Positions 33,841 to 42,577 of a stretch of 64,000 bases of DNA are shown here, one piece after another (position 1 is the first letter of the stretch; each line of letters begins with the position of its first letter). Position numbers and translations under genes: made by a program. The stretch comes from JBKBKC01 sp046294265 (GTDB lineage Bacteria > Pseudomonadota > Alphaproteobacteria > Rhodobacterales > Rhodobacteraceae), in the NCBI GenBank assembly GCA_046294265.1, contig JBKBKC010000005.1, positions 184,441 to 248,440 on the forward strand, read 5' to 3'. The notes below the pieces were generated by a model. That model saw nothing but the letters and a program-made list of their open reading frames with translations. It ran no database searches and was not told where the DNA came from.

Positions 33841-34628
33841 CCGCCGCGCGCCTCTGGTTCTGGGCGATCTTCGCCATCGCCACGCTGTTCTTCTTCCTGC
33901 CTCTGATCGGGATGTTCGAGTTTTCGCTGCGCGCCCGGCGCGGGGAATATTCGTTTCAGGCCTACCAGAACGTGCTGTCGGACCCGCAGTTCCAGACGAC
34001 CTTCGCCTATTCCGCGGTGATGGCGCTGTTTACCATCGTGCTGGGTGTGCTGATCGTGGCCCCCACGGCCTTCTGGGTGCGGCTGAAGATGCCGCGCTGG
34101 CGCCCGGTGGTCGAGTTCATCACGCTTCTGCCACTTGTGATCCCGCCCATCGTGATCGTCTTCGGCTATATCCGGCTTTACAATACCTCGTCCTTCCTGC
34201 CGCTCACGGGGTCGGCCCGTGGAACCGACCTCCTCTTGATGTTCGGCTATGCCACGCTGTCGTTGCCCTACATGTATCGCGCGGTGGATACCGGGCTGCG
34301 CACCATCGACGTGCGCACGCTCACCGAGGCGGCGCAATCCCTCGGCGCGGGCTGGATCACCATCCTGTGGCGGCTGATCCTGCCCAATGTGCTGGTCGCG
34401 GTGCTGTCCGGCGCCTTCCTGACCTTCGCCATCGTGATCGGCGAATACGTCATGGCGGCCCTGCTGAACCGCCCGGCCTTCGGCCCCTACATGGTCTGGT
34501 CAGGCGCCAACAAGGCCTATGAACCCGCGGCGCTGGCAGTCATCGCCTTCTTCATCACCTGGGGCTGCATGGGCCTGATCCAGCTCGCCACCCGCTTCTC
34601 GGCTCATGCAAGGGCGCAGCGCCAATGA
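33837..34628 (+). CDS. ABC transporter permease 2
   Basis: A 263-residue inner-membrane permease with six hydrophobic segments. The EAA loop reads LTEAAQSLGAGWITILWRLI at about 161-180, and IVIGEYVMAALL is also typical of the PotC/PhnV group. It is coupled by ATGA overlaps to both neighbours (33837 and 34625). It forms a heterodimeric channel with permease 1. Confidence 0.93.
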   Translation: MTAARLWFWAIFAIATLFFFLPLIGMFEFSLRARRGEYSFQAYQNVLSDPQFQTTFAYSAVMALFTIVLGVLIVAPTAFWVRLKMPRWRPVVEFITLLPLVIPPIVIVFGYIRLYNTSSFLPLTGSARGTDLLLMFGYATLSLPYMYRAVDTGLRTIDVRTLTEAAQSLGAGWITILWRLILPNVLVAVLSGAFLTFAIVIGEYVMAALLNRPAFGPYMVWSGANKAYEPAALAVIAFFITWGCMGLIQLATRFSAHARAQRQ

Positions 34629-35680
34629 CCTATCTCGCACTGGACCACCTGGAAAAAAGCTTTGGCGACACCCGCGTGGTGCGCGATTTCGACCTCGACA
34701 TCGACCGCGGCGAATTCGTGTCGCTCCTGGGCCCCTCGGGCTGCGGCAAGACGACCGTGCTGCGCATGGTCGCGGGGTTCGAGACGCCGACGGCGGGCAG
34801 CATCCGCATCGGCGGCGAGGAGGTGACGGGTCTGCGCGCCAACCAGCGCAACATCGGGATGATGTTCCAGGCCTATGCGCTGTTCCCGAACCTGACCGTG
34901 GCCGACAACGTGGGCTTCGGCCTCAAGGTCAAGGGCGTGGGCCGCGCCGAACGCGAGGCCCGCGTGACCGAGATGCTGCGCCTGATCGGCCTGCCCGAGA
35001 TGGGCGCACGCTTCCCGTTCCAACTGTCAGGCGGCCAGCAGCAGCGCGTGGCCCTGGCCCGCGCCCTGGCCCCCAGCCCGCGCGTCCTCTTGTTGGACGA
35101 ACCGCTGTCGGCGCTGGACGCCAAGGTGCGCGTCAGCTTGCGCAACGAGATCCGCGCGATCCAGCGCGACCTCGGCATCACCACGATCTTTGTCACCCAT
35201 GACCAGGAAGAGGCGATGTCCGTTTCGGACCGGATCGTGGTGATGAACGGCGGCATGGCCGAACAGGTCGGCACCCCCTTTGACATCTACAACCGCCCCC
35301 GCACCCGCTTCGTGGCCAATTTCGTGGGCACGCTGAACACCTTCGACGCGGTGGTGGAGCAGCCCGGATCGGGTGTGGTGCGGATCGGTGACCGCGCGGT
35401 GACGCTGGCCGAACCCATCGGCGCCGCCCGGGGCGCCACCATCGCCCTTGCCCTGCGCCCCGAGGCGCTGCGCTTGGGCCGTGCCGAGGGGCGCGAGGTG
35501 GTGATGGATGCCGTGGTGCGCGAGGTGCATTTCATGGGCTCGGTCATTCGCGTCACCGCCGATGTCGGCGGCACGCGCGTGGCCCTCGACACCTTCAACC
35601 GCGCCGACACCCCGCCCCCGGACGTGGGCAGCGCCACCGAGGTGAGCCTGTCGGCACGAGATTTCATACCGCTCGCCTGA
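34625..35680 (+). CDS. ABC transporter ATP-binding protein (PotA type, TOBE)
   Basis: A 351-residue ATPase energising the importer. Walker A GPSGCGKTT, Q-loop MMFQAYALFP, signature LSGGQQQRVALARAL, Walker B LLLDEPLSALD and switch His in VTHDQEEA are intact. A C-terminal TOBE domain runs from about 235 to 345, as in the polyamine, iron and phosphonate importer group. ATG 34625 overlaps the permease stop. A hairpin at 35697-35753 closes the operon. Confidence 0.95.
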   Translation: MTYLALDHLEKSFGDTRVVRDFDLDIDRGEFVSLLGPSGCGKTTVLRMVAGFETPTAGSIRIGGEEVTGLRANQRNIGMMFQAYALFPNLTVADNVGFGLKVKGVGRAEREARVTEMLRLIGLPEMGARFPFQLSGGQQQRVALARALAPSPRVLLLDEPLSALDAKVRVSLRNEIRAIQRDLGITTIFVTHDQEEAMSVSDRIVVMNGGMAEQVGTPFDIYNRPRTRFVANFVGTLNTFDAVVEQPGSGVVRIGDRAVTLAEPIGAARGATIALALRPEALRLGRAEGREVVMDAVVREVHFMGSVIRVTADVGGTRVALDTFNRADTPPPDVGSATEVSLSARDFIPLA

Positions 35681-35696
35681 CCCAAGCGTCGGGATT

Positions 35697-35753
35697 TGGG
35701 TATTTTTACAAAGAAGAGAACCACACCCGTTCTCTTCTTTGCCCAAATACCCA
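35697..35753. terminator. Long two-part hairpin terminator with AT-rich stem
   Basis: The inner stem caaagaagagaac (35709-35721) with gttctcttctttg (35729-35741) is 13 bp with a 7-nt loop. The outer stem tgggtattt (35697-35705) with aaataccca (35745-35753) is 9 bp across a 3x3 internal loop. It lies 16 bp after the importer ATPase. I recall similar GGGTATTT/AAAGAAGA hairpins after many genes in this family. Confidence 0.75.
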
Positions 35754-35868
35754 CCTTCGCTGGACGCTCGCGCAACGGTGCCGGTTTCCACCCCGCCCGC
35801 GTCGCCTGCGCCCCTTGCAGCCGCCGCGCCGGAGCATAGAACAGGCGCAAGTCGAGCGGAGAGCGGGC

Positions 35869-37890
35869 ATGGACGACGCATTGGTGATCTTCACGCCCTC
35901 GGGCAAGCGGGGGCGTTTTGCCACGGGCACTCCGGTTCTGGCGGCAGCGCGCGCCCTTGGGGTGGATCTGGATTCGGTCTGTGGCGGAAGGGGCATCTGT
36001 TCCAAGTGTCAGGTCAGCCCCGGATACGGCGAGTTTCCCAAGCATGGCGTCACGGTGGCCACCGATGCCCTGACCGGCTGGAACGAGGTTGAAGAACGCT
36101 ACCGGTCCAAGCGCGGGATGCTGGACGGGCGGCGGCTGGGTTGTCAGGCGCGGGTGATGGGCGACGTGGTGATCGACGTGCCGCCCGAAAGCCAGCTGCA
36201 CAAGCAGGTCATCCGCAAGGCCGCGAGTGACCGGGTGATGGCGATGGATCCGGCCACGCGGCTTGTTTATGTCGAGGTGGCCGAGCCCGACATGCACGAA
36301 CCTTCTGGCGACTACGAACGCCTGTGCGCGGCGCTGGCCGACCAGTGGCAGGTCGCGCGGCCCGAGATCGACCTCGCGCTGCTGCGCCGCCTGCAACCCG
36401 TGCTACGCCGCGGAAACTGGGGCGTGACCGTGGCACTTTACCGCGACCACAAGGGGCCGCCGCGCATCCTCGACCTCTTTCCCGGCTATCATGAGGCGGA
36501 ACTGCACGGGCTTGCCATCGACCTTGGCTCCACCACCATCGCGGCGCATCTGTGCAGCCTGACCGACGGGCGGGTGCTGGCCTCTGCCGGCCTGATGAAC
36601 CCCCAGATCCGGTTCGGCGAGGACCTGATGAGCCGCGTGAGCTATGCCATGATGAACCCCGGCGGCGATGTCGAGATGACGCGGGCGGTGCGCGCGGCGC
36701 TGGACCAGCTTGCGGGGTCGCTGGCGGCCGAGGCGGGGGTGGAGACAGCCTCGATCTACGAGGCCGTGATCGTCTGCAACCCGGTGATGCACCATCTGCT
36801 CTTGGGGATCGACCCGGTGGAACTGGGCCAGGCGCCCTTTGCGCTGGCGACCTCCGGCTCACTGGCTTTTGCCGCGCGCGAGCTCGATCTGACCTGCCTC
36901 AACCCCGCCGCGCGGGCCTATATGTTGCCCTGCATCGCAGGGCATGTAGGGGCGGATGCCGCCGCCGTGGCACTGGCGGAAGAGCCGCAGAATTCGGACG
37001 ACCTGGTGCTGATCGTCGATGTGGGCACCAATGCCGAGATCCTTCTGGGCAACCGCGAGCGGGTGCTGGCCTGTTCCTCGCCCACCGGCCCCGCCTTCGA
37101 GGGCGCGCAGATCTCCAGCGGCCAGCGCGCCGCCCCCGGCGCCATCGAGCGCATCGAGATCGACCCCGCCACGCATGAACCCCGCTTCCGCGTGATCGGC
37201 TGTGACCTCTGGTCCGACGATCCCGGCTTTGCCACCGCCACCGCCACCACTGGCGTCACCGGCATCTGCGGGTCGGGCATCATCGAAGCGGTGGCCGAAA
37301 TGCGGATGGCGGGGATCGTGGATGCCGCGGGCCTCATCGGATCGGCCGAGCAGGTTGGCAGCGCCCGGATGATCCCCGAGGGGCGCACGCATTCCTATCT
37401 GGTGCATGACGGCACCGCCACGGGCGGGCCGCGCATCCTGGTCACGCAAGGCGACATCCGCGCGATCCAGTTGGCGAAATCGGCACTCTATGCCGGGGCG
37501 CGGCTGCTGATGGACGAGATGGGTGTGGACGGGGTGGACCGCGTGGTGCTGGCGGGCGCCTTTGGCGCGCATATCAGCCCCAAGCATGCGATGGTGCTGG
37601 GCATGATCCCGGATGCGCTCCTGTCCAAGGTCACCAGCGCGGGCAATGCCGCGGGCACCGGCGCGCGGATGGCGCTGTGCGATGTGTCGGCGCGTGCGGG
37701 GATCGAGGCCACGGTGGGCCGCATCCACAAGGTGGAAACCGCGATTGAGCCCCGATTTCAGGAACACTTTGTTTCCGCAAACGCAATTCCCCACGCCACC
37801 GCCCCCTTCACAGAACTGGCGCGCATCGTCACCCTGCCCGACCTGCACTTCAACGCCGGTGGCGGCGAGGGGCGGCGGCGGCGGCGGTAA
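35869..37890 (+). CDS. RACo-like corrinoid-protein reductive activator (ASKHA/DUF4445)
   Basis: 673 residues. An N-terminal 2Fe-2S ferredoxin-type domain carries Cys38, Cys44, Cys47 and Cys92 (CGGRGICSKC...GCQA). The large C-terminal part is an ASKHA ATPase fold: GLAIDLGSTTIAAHL, then VLIVDVGTNAEILLG, GICGSGIIEAVAEM and VLAGAFGAHISP. This is the layout of RACo/RamA-type enzymes that re-reduce cob(II)alamin in methyltransferase systems. No corrinoid protein or MttB-like methyltransferase is present nearby. ATG 35869 (MDDALVIF) follows gagcggagag. The tail RRRRR is unusually basic. Confidence 0.88.
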   Translation: MDDALVIFTPSGKRGRFATGTPVLAAARALGVDLDSVCGGRGICSKCQVSPGYGEFPKHGVTVATDALTGWNEVEERYRSKRGMLDGRRLGCQARVMGDVVIDVPPESQLHKQVIRKAASDRVMAMDPATRLVYVEVAEPDMHEPSGDYERLCAALADQWQVARPEIDLALLRRLQPVLRRGNWGVTVALYRDHKGPPRILDLFPGYHEAELHGLAIDLGSTTIAAHLCSLTDGRVLASAGLMNPQIRFGEDLMSRVSYAMMNPGGDVEMTRAVRAALDQLAGSLAAEAGVETASIYEAVIVCNPVMHHLLLGIDPVELGQAPFALATSGSLAFAARELDLTCLNPAARAYMLPCIAGHVGADAAAVALAEEPQNSDDLVLIVDVGTNAEILLGNRERVLACSSPTGPAFEGAQISSGQRAAPGAIERIEIDPATHEPRFRVIGCDLWSDDPGFATATATTGVTGICGSGIIEAVAEMRMAGIVDAAGLIGSAEQVGSARMIPEGRTHSYLVHDGTATGGPRILVTQGDIRAIQLAKSALYAGARLLMDEMGVDGVDRVVLAGAFGAHISPKHAMVLGMIPDALLSKVTSAGNAAGTGARMALCDVSARAGIEATVGRIHKVETAIEPRFQEHFVSANAIPHATAPFTELARIVTLPDLHFNAGGGEGRRRRR

Positions 37891-37968
37891 CGGCTTGGCA
37901 TTGCGTGGAATTGGTCTATCCTGCCCGCTGAACAGCGGTGCGCCGCCTTAAAGGGTATTACTTTCGCC

Positions 37969-38532
37969 GTGTCCGATAGCTCGACCGACGATCCGATTGC
38001 GCCGCTGATCCTGGCCTGTGCTCGGAACGACCGCGCGGCCTTCCGCGCCGTCTATTCCGCGACCTCCTCGAAACTCATGGGCGTGCTGCTCCGTATGCTT
38101 GCTTCGAGAGCGGAAGCGGAGGATGCGTTGCAGGAAGTATATACACGGGTCTGGACGCGGGCAGGCCGCTATGACCCCGCGATGGGGCGCGGGATGAGCT
38201 GGCTTATCGCCATCACCCGCAACCTCGCCATCGACCGCCTGCGCGCCCGCCCCCCCGCCTCCGCCATCTCGGGCGACGAGGGGAACGAGGCCGACGCGCT
38301 GCCCGATGCCCGCCCGGGCGCCGAGGCCAACCTCATCATGCGCGGCGAGGCCAAGCGGGTGATCGACTGCATGAGCCAGCTGGAACCCGACCGTTCGGCC
38401 GCCGTGCGCGGGGCCTATCTGCAGGGGCTGAGCTATCAGGACCTCGCCGACCGGCACGGCGTTCCGCTGAACACCATGCGCACCTGGTTGCGCCGCAGCC
38501 TGCTGCGTTTGCGGGAGTGTCTGGAGTCATGA
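37969..38532 (+). CDS. ECF sigma factor
   Basis: A 187-residue extracytoplasmic-function sigma factor. Region 2 is about 22-95 (AFRAVYSATSSKLMGVLLRM, DALQEVYTRVWTRAGRYDP, SWLIAITRNLAIDRLRAR), and region 4 about 130-187 (AYLQGLSYQDLADRHGVPLN, RTWLRRSLLRLRECL). The likely start is GTG 37969 (MSDSSTDDP). It overlaps the anti-sigma gene by 4 bp (ATGA), and a fasciclin gene follows, a common ECF operon layout. The signal is likely envelope or oxidative stress; this is inference. Confidence 0.93.
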   Translation: MSDSSTDDPIAPLILACARNDRAAFRAVYSATSSKLMGVLLRMLASRAEAEDALQEVYTRVWTRAGRYDPAMGRGMSWLIAITRNLAIDRLRARPPASAISGDEGNEADALPDARPGAEANLIMRGEAKRVIDCMSQLEPDRSAAVRGAYLQGLSYQDLADRHGVPLNTMRTWLRRSLLRLRECLES

Positions 38533-39233
38533 CCGAGAAACTTTCCCGCGACGAAGAGGATGCAGCACTTGCGGCGGAGTATGTTCTGGGCGTGCAGGAC
38601 CCTGCCGAACGCGCGGCGCTGGAGCGGCGGATCAAGACCGATCCAGTCTTTGCCGGGCGCGTGACCAAATGGGAATACGATCTTGGCGGCATGAACGACG
38701 GCTTTTCCGACGCACGGGCGCCAAACCTGCTGCCCGCCATCGAGGCGCGGCTGTTCGGCGCACCCGAGACGCAAAGGGCAACCGCACGGGCCAAGGGGTC
38801 GGGCTGGTGGATGCGCTTCCTCGGCGGGTCGGCGGCGGCGGGTGTGCTGGCGGTGATGGTACTCTCCACCCTGCCCCCGCCGGTGCCACCCTCGCCCGTT
38901 GCCCCGGTGGCCGGCCCGGTCTTTACCGCGACGCTGGCGGGCGAAGGACAGCCCCTCGTCATCGCCGCGCGATATGAGGGCGAGACGCTGGTCGTCACCC
39001 GCACGGCCGGCGAGGCCGCCCCGGAGGGTCAGGTGCATGAGCTGTGGCTGATCGCAGGCGAGGCGGCCCCGGTGTCGCTGGGCCTGATCGAGACGCGGGA
39101 ACTGCGCCGCTCCCTGCCCGCCCTGCCCGAGGGCGCGACCCTGGCGATCAGCCTTGAACCCGCCGGTGGATCGACCACGGGCGCCCCCACCGGCCCGGTG
39201 CTGGTCACCGGTGTGGTGGCGCGCGACGCCTGA
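38529..39233 (+). CDS. Anti-sigma factor, RskA/ChrR-unlike single-TM type
   Basis: 234 residues. The cytoplasmic N-terminus (about 1-90; EEDAALAAEYVLGVQDPAER) is the sigma-binding part of RskA-type anti-sigma factors. One transmembrane helix lies at about 97-117. A Pro/Val-rich periplasmic part follows with HELWLIAGEAAPVSLGLIET, the RskA C-terminal domain signature. No zinc-binding HxxxCxxC motif is present. It is coupled by overlap to the sigma gene and would hold it at the membrane until a periplasmic signal causes release. Confidence 0.88.
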   Translation: MTEKLSRDEEDAALAAEYVLGVQDPAERAALERRIKTDPVFAGRVTKWEYDLGGMNDGFSDARAPNLLPAIEARLFGAPETQRATARAKGSGWWMRFLGGSAAAGVLAVMVLSTLPPPVPPSPVAPVAGPVFTATLAGEGQPLVIAARYEGETLVVTRTAGEAAPEGQVHELWLIAGEAAPVSLGLIETRELRRSLPALPEGATLAISLEPAGGSTTGAPTGPVLVTGVVARDA

Positions 39234-39246
39234 CATAACCGTGATC

Positions 39247-39277
39247 GGCGGGGCGGGGTGAAACTTGCCCCCCCGCC
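39247..39277 (+). other. GC-rich hairpin before the fasciclin gene
   Basis: ggcgggg (39247-39253) pairs with ccccgcc (39271-39277), possibly extended inward. There is no U-tract. It may act as a weak attenuator between the anti-sigma and fasciclin genes. Confidence 0.35.
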
Positions 39278-39335
39278 GGTCCGTTCCTGAGATGCGTGGC
39301 GGGGATCACCCCCGCCCGAGTTACAGGAGCCTGAC

Positions 39336-39902
39336 ATGACCCTTCGCATGACACTTTCCGCGCTCGCGCTGGCCGCTTCGGCTGGCCTTGCCATGGCCGC
39401 AGGCCACTCAGAGACAGCAAATCCGATGGTCGGCGGTGCGCCGATGTTCGCCGACAAGAACATCGTCGAGAACGCCGTGAACTCGGCCGATCACACCACG
39501 CTTGTCGCCGCCGTGCAGGCCGCGGGCCTGGTCGATACGCTGATGACCCCCGGCCCCTTCACCGTCTTCGCCCCGACCAATGCGGCCTTCGACGCCCTGC
39601 CCGAAGGCACCGTGGCCAATCTGCTGAAGCCCGAGAACAAGGAGATGCTCACCAAGATCCTGACCTGCCACGTCGTCGCGGCCGCTGCGATGGCCGAGGA
39701 TGTCACCAAGATGGCGATGGACGGCGGCGGCATGTTCAAGCTTGCGACCGTGGGCGGCTGCGAACTTACCGCCATGGTCAAGGACGGCATGGTGATGATC
39801 GAGGATGAACAGGGCGGCGTCGCCACCGTGACCATCGCCGATGTCAAGCAATCGAACGGCGTGATCCATGTCATTGACCGGGTGCTCCTGCCCGCGATGT
39901 GA
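39336..39902 (+). CDS. Exported fasciclin (FAS1) domain protein
   Basis: 188 residues. A signal peptide (1-22; LALAASAGLAMAAGH) is followed by one FAS1 domain: NIVENAVNSADHTTLVAAVQ, then TPGPFTVFAPTNAAFDALPE and SNGVIHVIDRVLLP at the end. The family mediates adhesion or envelope contacts; the ligand is unknown. Caggagc precedes the ATG. It follows the sigma/anti-sigma pair and is a likely target of that sigma, judging by position alone. A good terminator follows at 40003. Confidence 0.95.
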   Translation: MTLRMTLSALALAASAGLAMAAGHSETANPMVGGAPMFADKNIVENAVNSADHTTLVAAVQAAGLVDTLMTPGPFTVFAPTNAAFDALPEGTVANLLKPENKEMLTKILTCHVVAAAAMAEDVTKMAMDGGGMFKLATVGGCELTAMVKDGMVMIEDEQGGVATVTIADVKQSNGVIHVIDRVLLPAM

Positions 39903-40002
39903 TGGCGCGCCTGCCCGGTCCTGTTCCCGCGTCACTCGGGGGCAGGATCGGGCCACGGCATCCGGGTGGGGCCGCCATGCCCCCGACATGGTTCCATCCG
40001 GC

Positions 40003-40035
40003 AGGCCGCTCCGAAAGGGGCGGCCTTTCAGTTTT
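40003..40035 (+). terminator. Rho-independent terminator after the fasciclin gene
   Basis: The 10-bp stem aggccgctcc (40003-40012) with ggggcggcct (40017-40026) has one G-U pair and a GAAA tetraloop, and is followed by ttcagtttt. Confidence 0.85.
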
Positions 40036-40150
40036 CGCGCCTTTCAGCTTGCGCAAGGGCCGAGGGGCAAGGGGGCCGGGACAGCCCGGCAGGATCGCCG
40101 CATGGCCACGCTTGACGCGCGGCGGGGCTTGGCTTAGGTCACATGTCGTC

Positions 40151-40224
40151 GCGGGTGTAGCTCAATGGCAGAGCAGAAGCTTCCCAAGCTTACGACGAGG
40201 GTTCGATTCCCTTCACCCGCTCCA
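40151..40224 (+). tRNA. tRNA-Gly (anticodon CCC)
   Basis: The acceptor GCGGGTG (40151-40157) pairs with CACCCGC (40214-40220), then T and an encoded CCA. The anticodon loop TTCCCAA gives CCC. The D-arm GCTC...GAGC and T-arm GAGGG-TTCGATT-CCCTT are intact; the anticodon stem has four pairs plus one mismatch. Confidence 0.95.
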
Positions 40225-40287
40225 ATCCCCCTTTCCAACGAGGACGCGGCCCGGTAGCAGGGCCGCAGCAACGAACGAGGGTTTCCC

Positions 40288-40641
40288 ATGAACGACGATA
40301 TCCGCCGCCTCGGCACCGGACCGCGCATGAGCGAGGGGGTGTGCTTCAACGGCATCATCTGGGTTGCGGGTCAGGTGGGCACGGCGGGCGATCCGGTGGC
40401 GGACCAGACGCGCCAGTGTCTGGCCGAGGTGGACCGGATCCTGGCCAACGCGGGCACCGACAAGACGCGCATCCTGTCGGCGCAGATCTGGCTGGCGGAT
40501 ATGGGCGACTTTCCGGCGATGAATTCGGTCTGGGATGCCTGGGTGCCTGCGGGCCACACGCCGGCCCGCGCGACGGGCGAGGCGAAGCTGGCGGCACCCG
40601 GATATCTGGTCGAGGTGATCGTGACGGCGGCGCTGCGCTGA
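40288..40641 (+). CDS. RidA (YjgF/YER057c) family protein
   Basis: A 117-residue member of the Rid family, whose type enzyme hydrolyses reactive enamine/imine intermediates. FNGIIWVAGQVGTAG near the N-terminus and the C-terminal HTPARATGEAKLAAPGYLVE carry the active-site Arg in PARATG. Length is normal. It lies 63 bp after tRNA-Gly. The exact Rid subclass was not resolved by eye. Confidence 0.92.
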   Translation: MNDDIRRLGTGPRMSEGVCFNGIIWVAGQVGTAGDPVADQTRQCLAEVDRILANAGTDKTRILSAQIWLADMGDFPAMNSVWDAWVPAGHTPARATGEAKLAAPGYLVEVIVTAALR

Positions 40642-40651
40642 GGGCGTGCCC

Positions 40652-40681
40652 AACCGGGTGTCCCACGGTGGGACACCGGTT
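40652..40681 (+). terminator. Hairpin after ridA-type gene
   Basis: aaccgg-gtgtccca (40652-40665) pairs with tgggacac-cggtt (40669-40681) around loop cgg, with one bulged G. It is 10 bp past the stop, with no clear U-tract. It lies between convergent genes and may serve both. Confidence 0.65.
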
Positions 40682-40752
40682 CACACTTATAAATACAACT
40701 TGTTACGGGCGAGACTTAACGATTTCGCAATGATTGGCTCTCTGGCGGGCCG

Positions 40753-42003
40753 TCAGCCCTCGGTCGTCAGGGCCGCGAAGGCCGCCGCCTGGCGGGTGGT
40801 CCAGTGCAGGGTGAGCGTCCAGTGCTCGTCGCCTTCAACCTCCTCTGCCACGACGCCCGCACCGTGCAGCCAGGCGCGCTTGCGGCCTTCGGCAAAGCCG
40901 AGGCGCAGCGTCGCCGTCTCGCGCGGGGTGTCGAGGGCGGCCCCCATGGCGTCGGACAGCGCCTCCATCCCCTCGCCCGTCAGGGCCGAGAGCGCCACGA
41001 TCTGCGCCGCCGCCGCGGCCCGTGCCTCCAGCACCGCCCGCGCAACCGCGTCCACCAGATCGAGCTTGTTCCAGACCTCGATCATCGGGGTCGCCGCACT
41101 TACCCCCAGCGACGCAAGAATATCGGCCACATCGGCCGCCTGTTCGGCGGTTTCGGGGTGGCTGATATCGCGCACATGGCAGATGAGATCGGCCTCCAGC
41201 ACCTCTTCCAGCGTGGCGCGGAAGGCGGCCACAAGCTGCGGCGGCAGGTCGCTGATGAATCCCACGGTGTCGGACAGGATGATCCGCGCGCCCGAGGGCA
41301 GCACCACGCCGCGCATCGTGGGGTCGAGCGTGGCAAAGAGCATGTCCTTGGCCAGAACCTCGGCCCCGGTCAGGCGGTTGAAGAGCGTGGATTTCCCCGC
41401 GTTGGTATAGCCCACCAGCGCCACCACCGGAAACGGCACCTTGCGGCGCGCGGCGCGGTGCAACTCGCGCGTTTTCACCACGCGGTCGAGCTGGCGCTTG
41501 AGCTTGATGACCTGCTCGTCGATGGCGCGGCGGTCCGCCTCGATCTGCGTCTCGCCGGGGCCGCCGACAAAACCAAAGCCACCGCGCTGGCGTTCAAGGT
41601 GGGTCCAGGCGCGCACCAAGCGCGTGCGCTGGTAGGACAGCGCCGCGAGGTCCACCTGCAACACGCCCTCGCGCGTGCGGGCGCGGTCGGCGAAGATCTC
41701 CAGGATCAGGCCGGTGCGGTCCAGAAGCTTGACGCCCCATTCCTTTTCCAGGTTGCGCTGCTGCACGGGGCTGACGGGGCCGTCCACCAGCACCAGTTCG
41801 ACCCCCAGATCGGCAAAGCGGCCCTTCAGCTCCTCGACCTTGCCCGAGCCGAACAGAAGGCCGGGATGGGCGCGCGCGATGCGCACCACCTCGGCCCCGG
41901 AAAGCGTGAGGCCCGGCAGGGCACCTGCCAGCGACACGGCCTCGGCCAGCCCGTGTTCGGGCAGGCGGCGGGCGCGGGCGGCGCGCAGGTCGGGATGCAG
42001 CAC
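40753..42003 (-). CDS. hflX: GTPase HflX
   Basis: A ribosome-associated GTPase that splits stalled 70S ribosomes. The N-terminal subdomain GSGKVEELK and the HflX glycine loop GGPGETQIEADRR are intact. The G domain has G1 GYTNAGKST, G3 DTVGFI and G4 NKLD. Length is 416 residues from GTG 42003, but this start has no visible ribosome site. The same frame is open with no stop up to CTG 42099, which overlaps the hfq stop (C-TGA), so translation coupled to hfq from CTG, or from another upstream codon, is possible. It is the last gene of the ntr-trk-hfq region. Confidence 0.93.
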   Translation of the reverse strand: MLHPDLRAARARRLPEHGLAEAVSLAGALPGLTLSGAEVVRIARAHPGLLFGSGKVEELKGRFADLGVELVLVDGPVSPVQQRNLEKEWGVKLLDRTGLILEIFADRARTREGVLQVDLAALSYQRTRLVRAWTHLERQRGGFGFVGGPGETQIEADRRAIDEQVIKLKRQLDRVVKTRELHRAARRKVPFPVVALVGYTNAGKSTLFNRLTGAEVLAKDMLFATLDPTMRGVVLPSGARIILSDTVGFISDLPPQLVAAFRATLEEVLEADLICHVRDISHPETAEQAADVADILASLGVSAATPMIEVWNKLDLVDAVARAVLEARAAAAAQIVALSALTGEGMEALSDAMGAALDTPRETATLRLGFAEGRKRAWLHGAGVVAEEVEGDEHWTLTLHWTTRQAAAFAALTTEG

Positions 42004-42095
42004 ATAGCCGACGGCCGGCTTTGCCGCCGTCTCTTGCCCGCGGGGGGCGCGGATGTCGGGAAGGGTGTCACCCTCCCCCTCGTCGGATGGATGGG

Positions 42096-42329
42096 TCAGT
42101 CTTCGGCCTCATAGAGGTTGATGGGCGCCCCCGGCATGATGGTGGAAATCGCGTGCTTGTAAACAAGCTGCGATTGACCATCGCGCCGCAACAGCACGCA
42201 GAAATTGTCAAACCAGGTGATGACACCCTGCAGCTTTACCCCGTTGATCAGAAAGATCGTGACGGAAACCTTGCCCTTGCGGACATGGTTCAGAAAGGCA
42301 TCCTGAAGGTTCTGTTTGTCGGCCGCCAT
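42096..42329 (-). CDS. hfq: RNA-binding protein Hfq
   Basis: A 77-residue Sm-like RNA chaperone. LQDAFLNHVRKGKVSVTIFL opens the Sm1 motif, GVKLQGVITWFDNFCVLL is in Sm1, and YKHAISTI is the Sm2 KH signature. ATG 42329 follows aaaagg. It directly precedes hflX, the conserved order, and lies 248 bp downstream of trkH, where its own promoter probably sits. Confidence 0.98.
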   Translation of the reverse strand: MAADKQNLQDAFLNHVRKGKVSVTIFLINGVKLQGVITWFDNFCVLLRRDGQSQLVYKHAISTIMPGAPINLYEAED

Positions 42330-42577
42330 GTGGTTTTGCCTTTTTATCTTGCCGTTTCTTGGTTTTGCGCCCGCAGTTTGCGGTTTTTCCCCAGCCGTCC
42401 GGGCGATGGTGCGCCAGATGGCCTGTTGTCCCGGCATTCCCTCGTTCCATGCACGTGCCATCCCCGCAAGGGACACACCTGCAACACTATGGGCCGCGCA
42501 TTCGGGACAATCCAGCCCCAAAATCAGGGTGTTACCGCCATGCAACAGGGGCCCGTCCCGCCCGCCGCACCGCCCGA

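Noticed and set aside
37901..37968. ECF autoregulatory promoter upstream of the sigma gene
   Set aside because: A GGAATT-like hexamer is present, but no CGTC-type -10 at the right distance.
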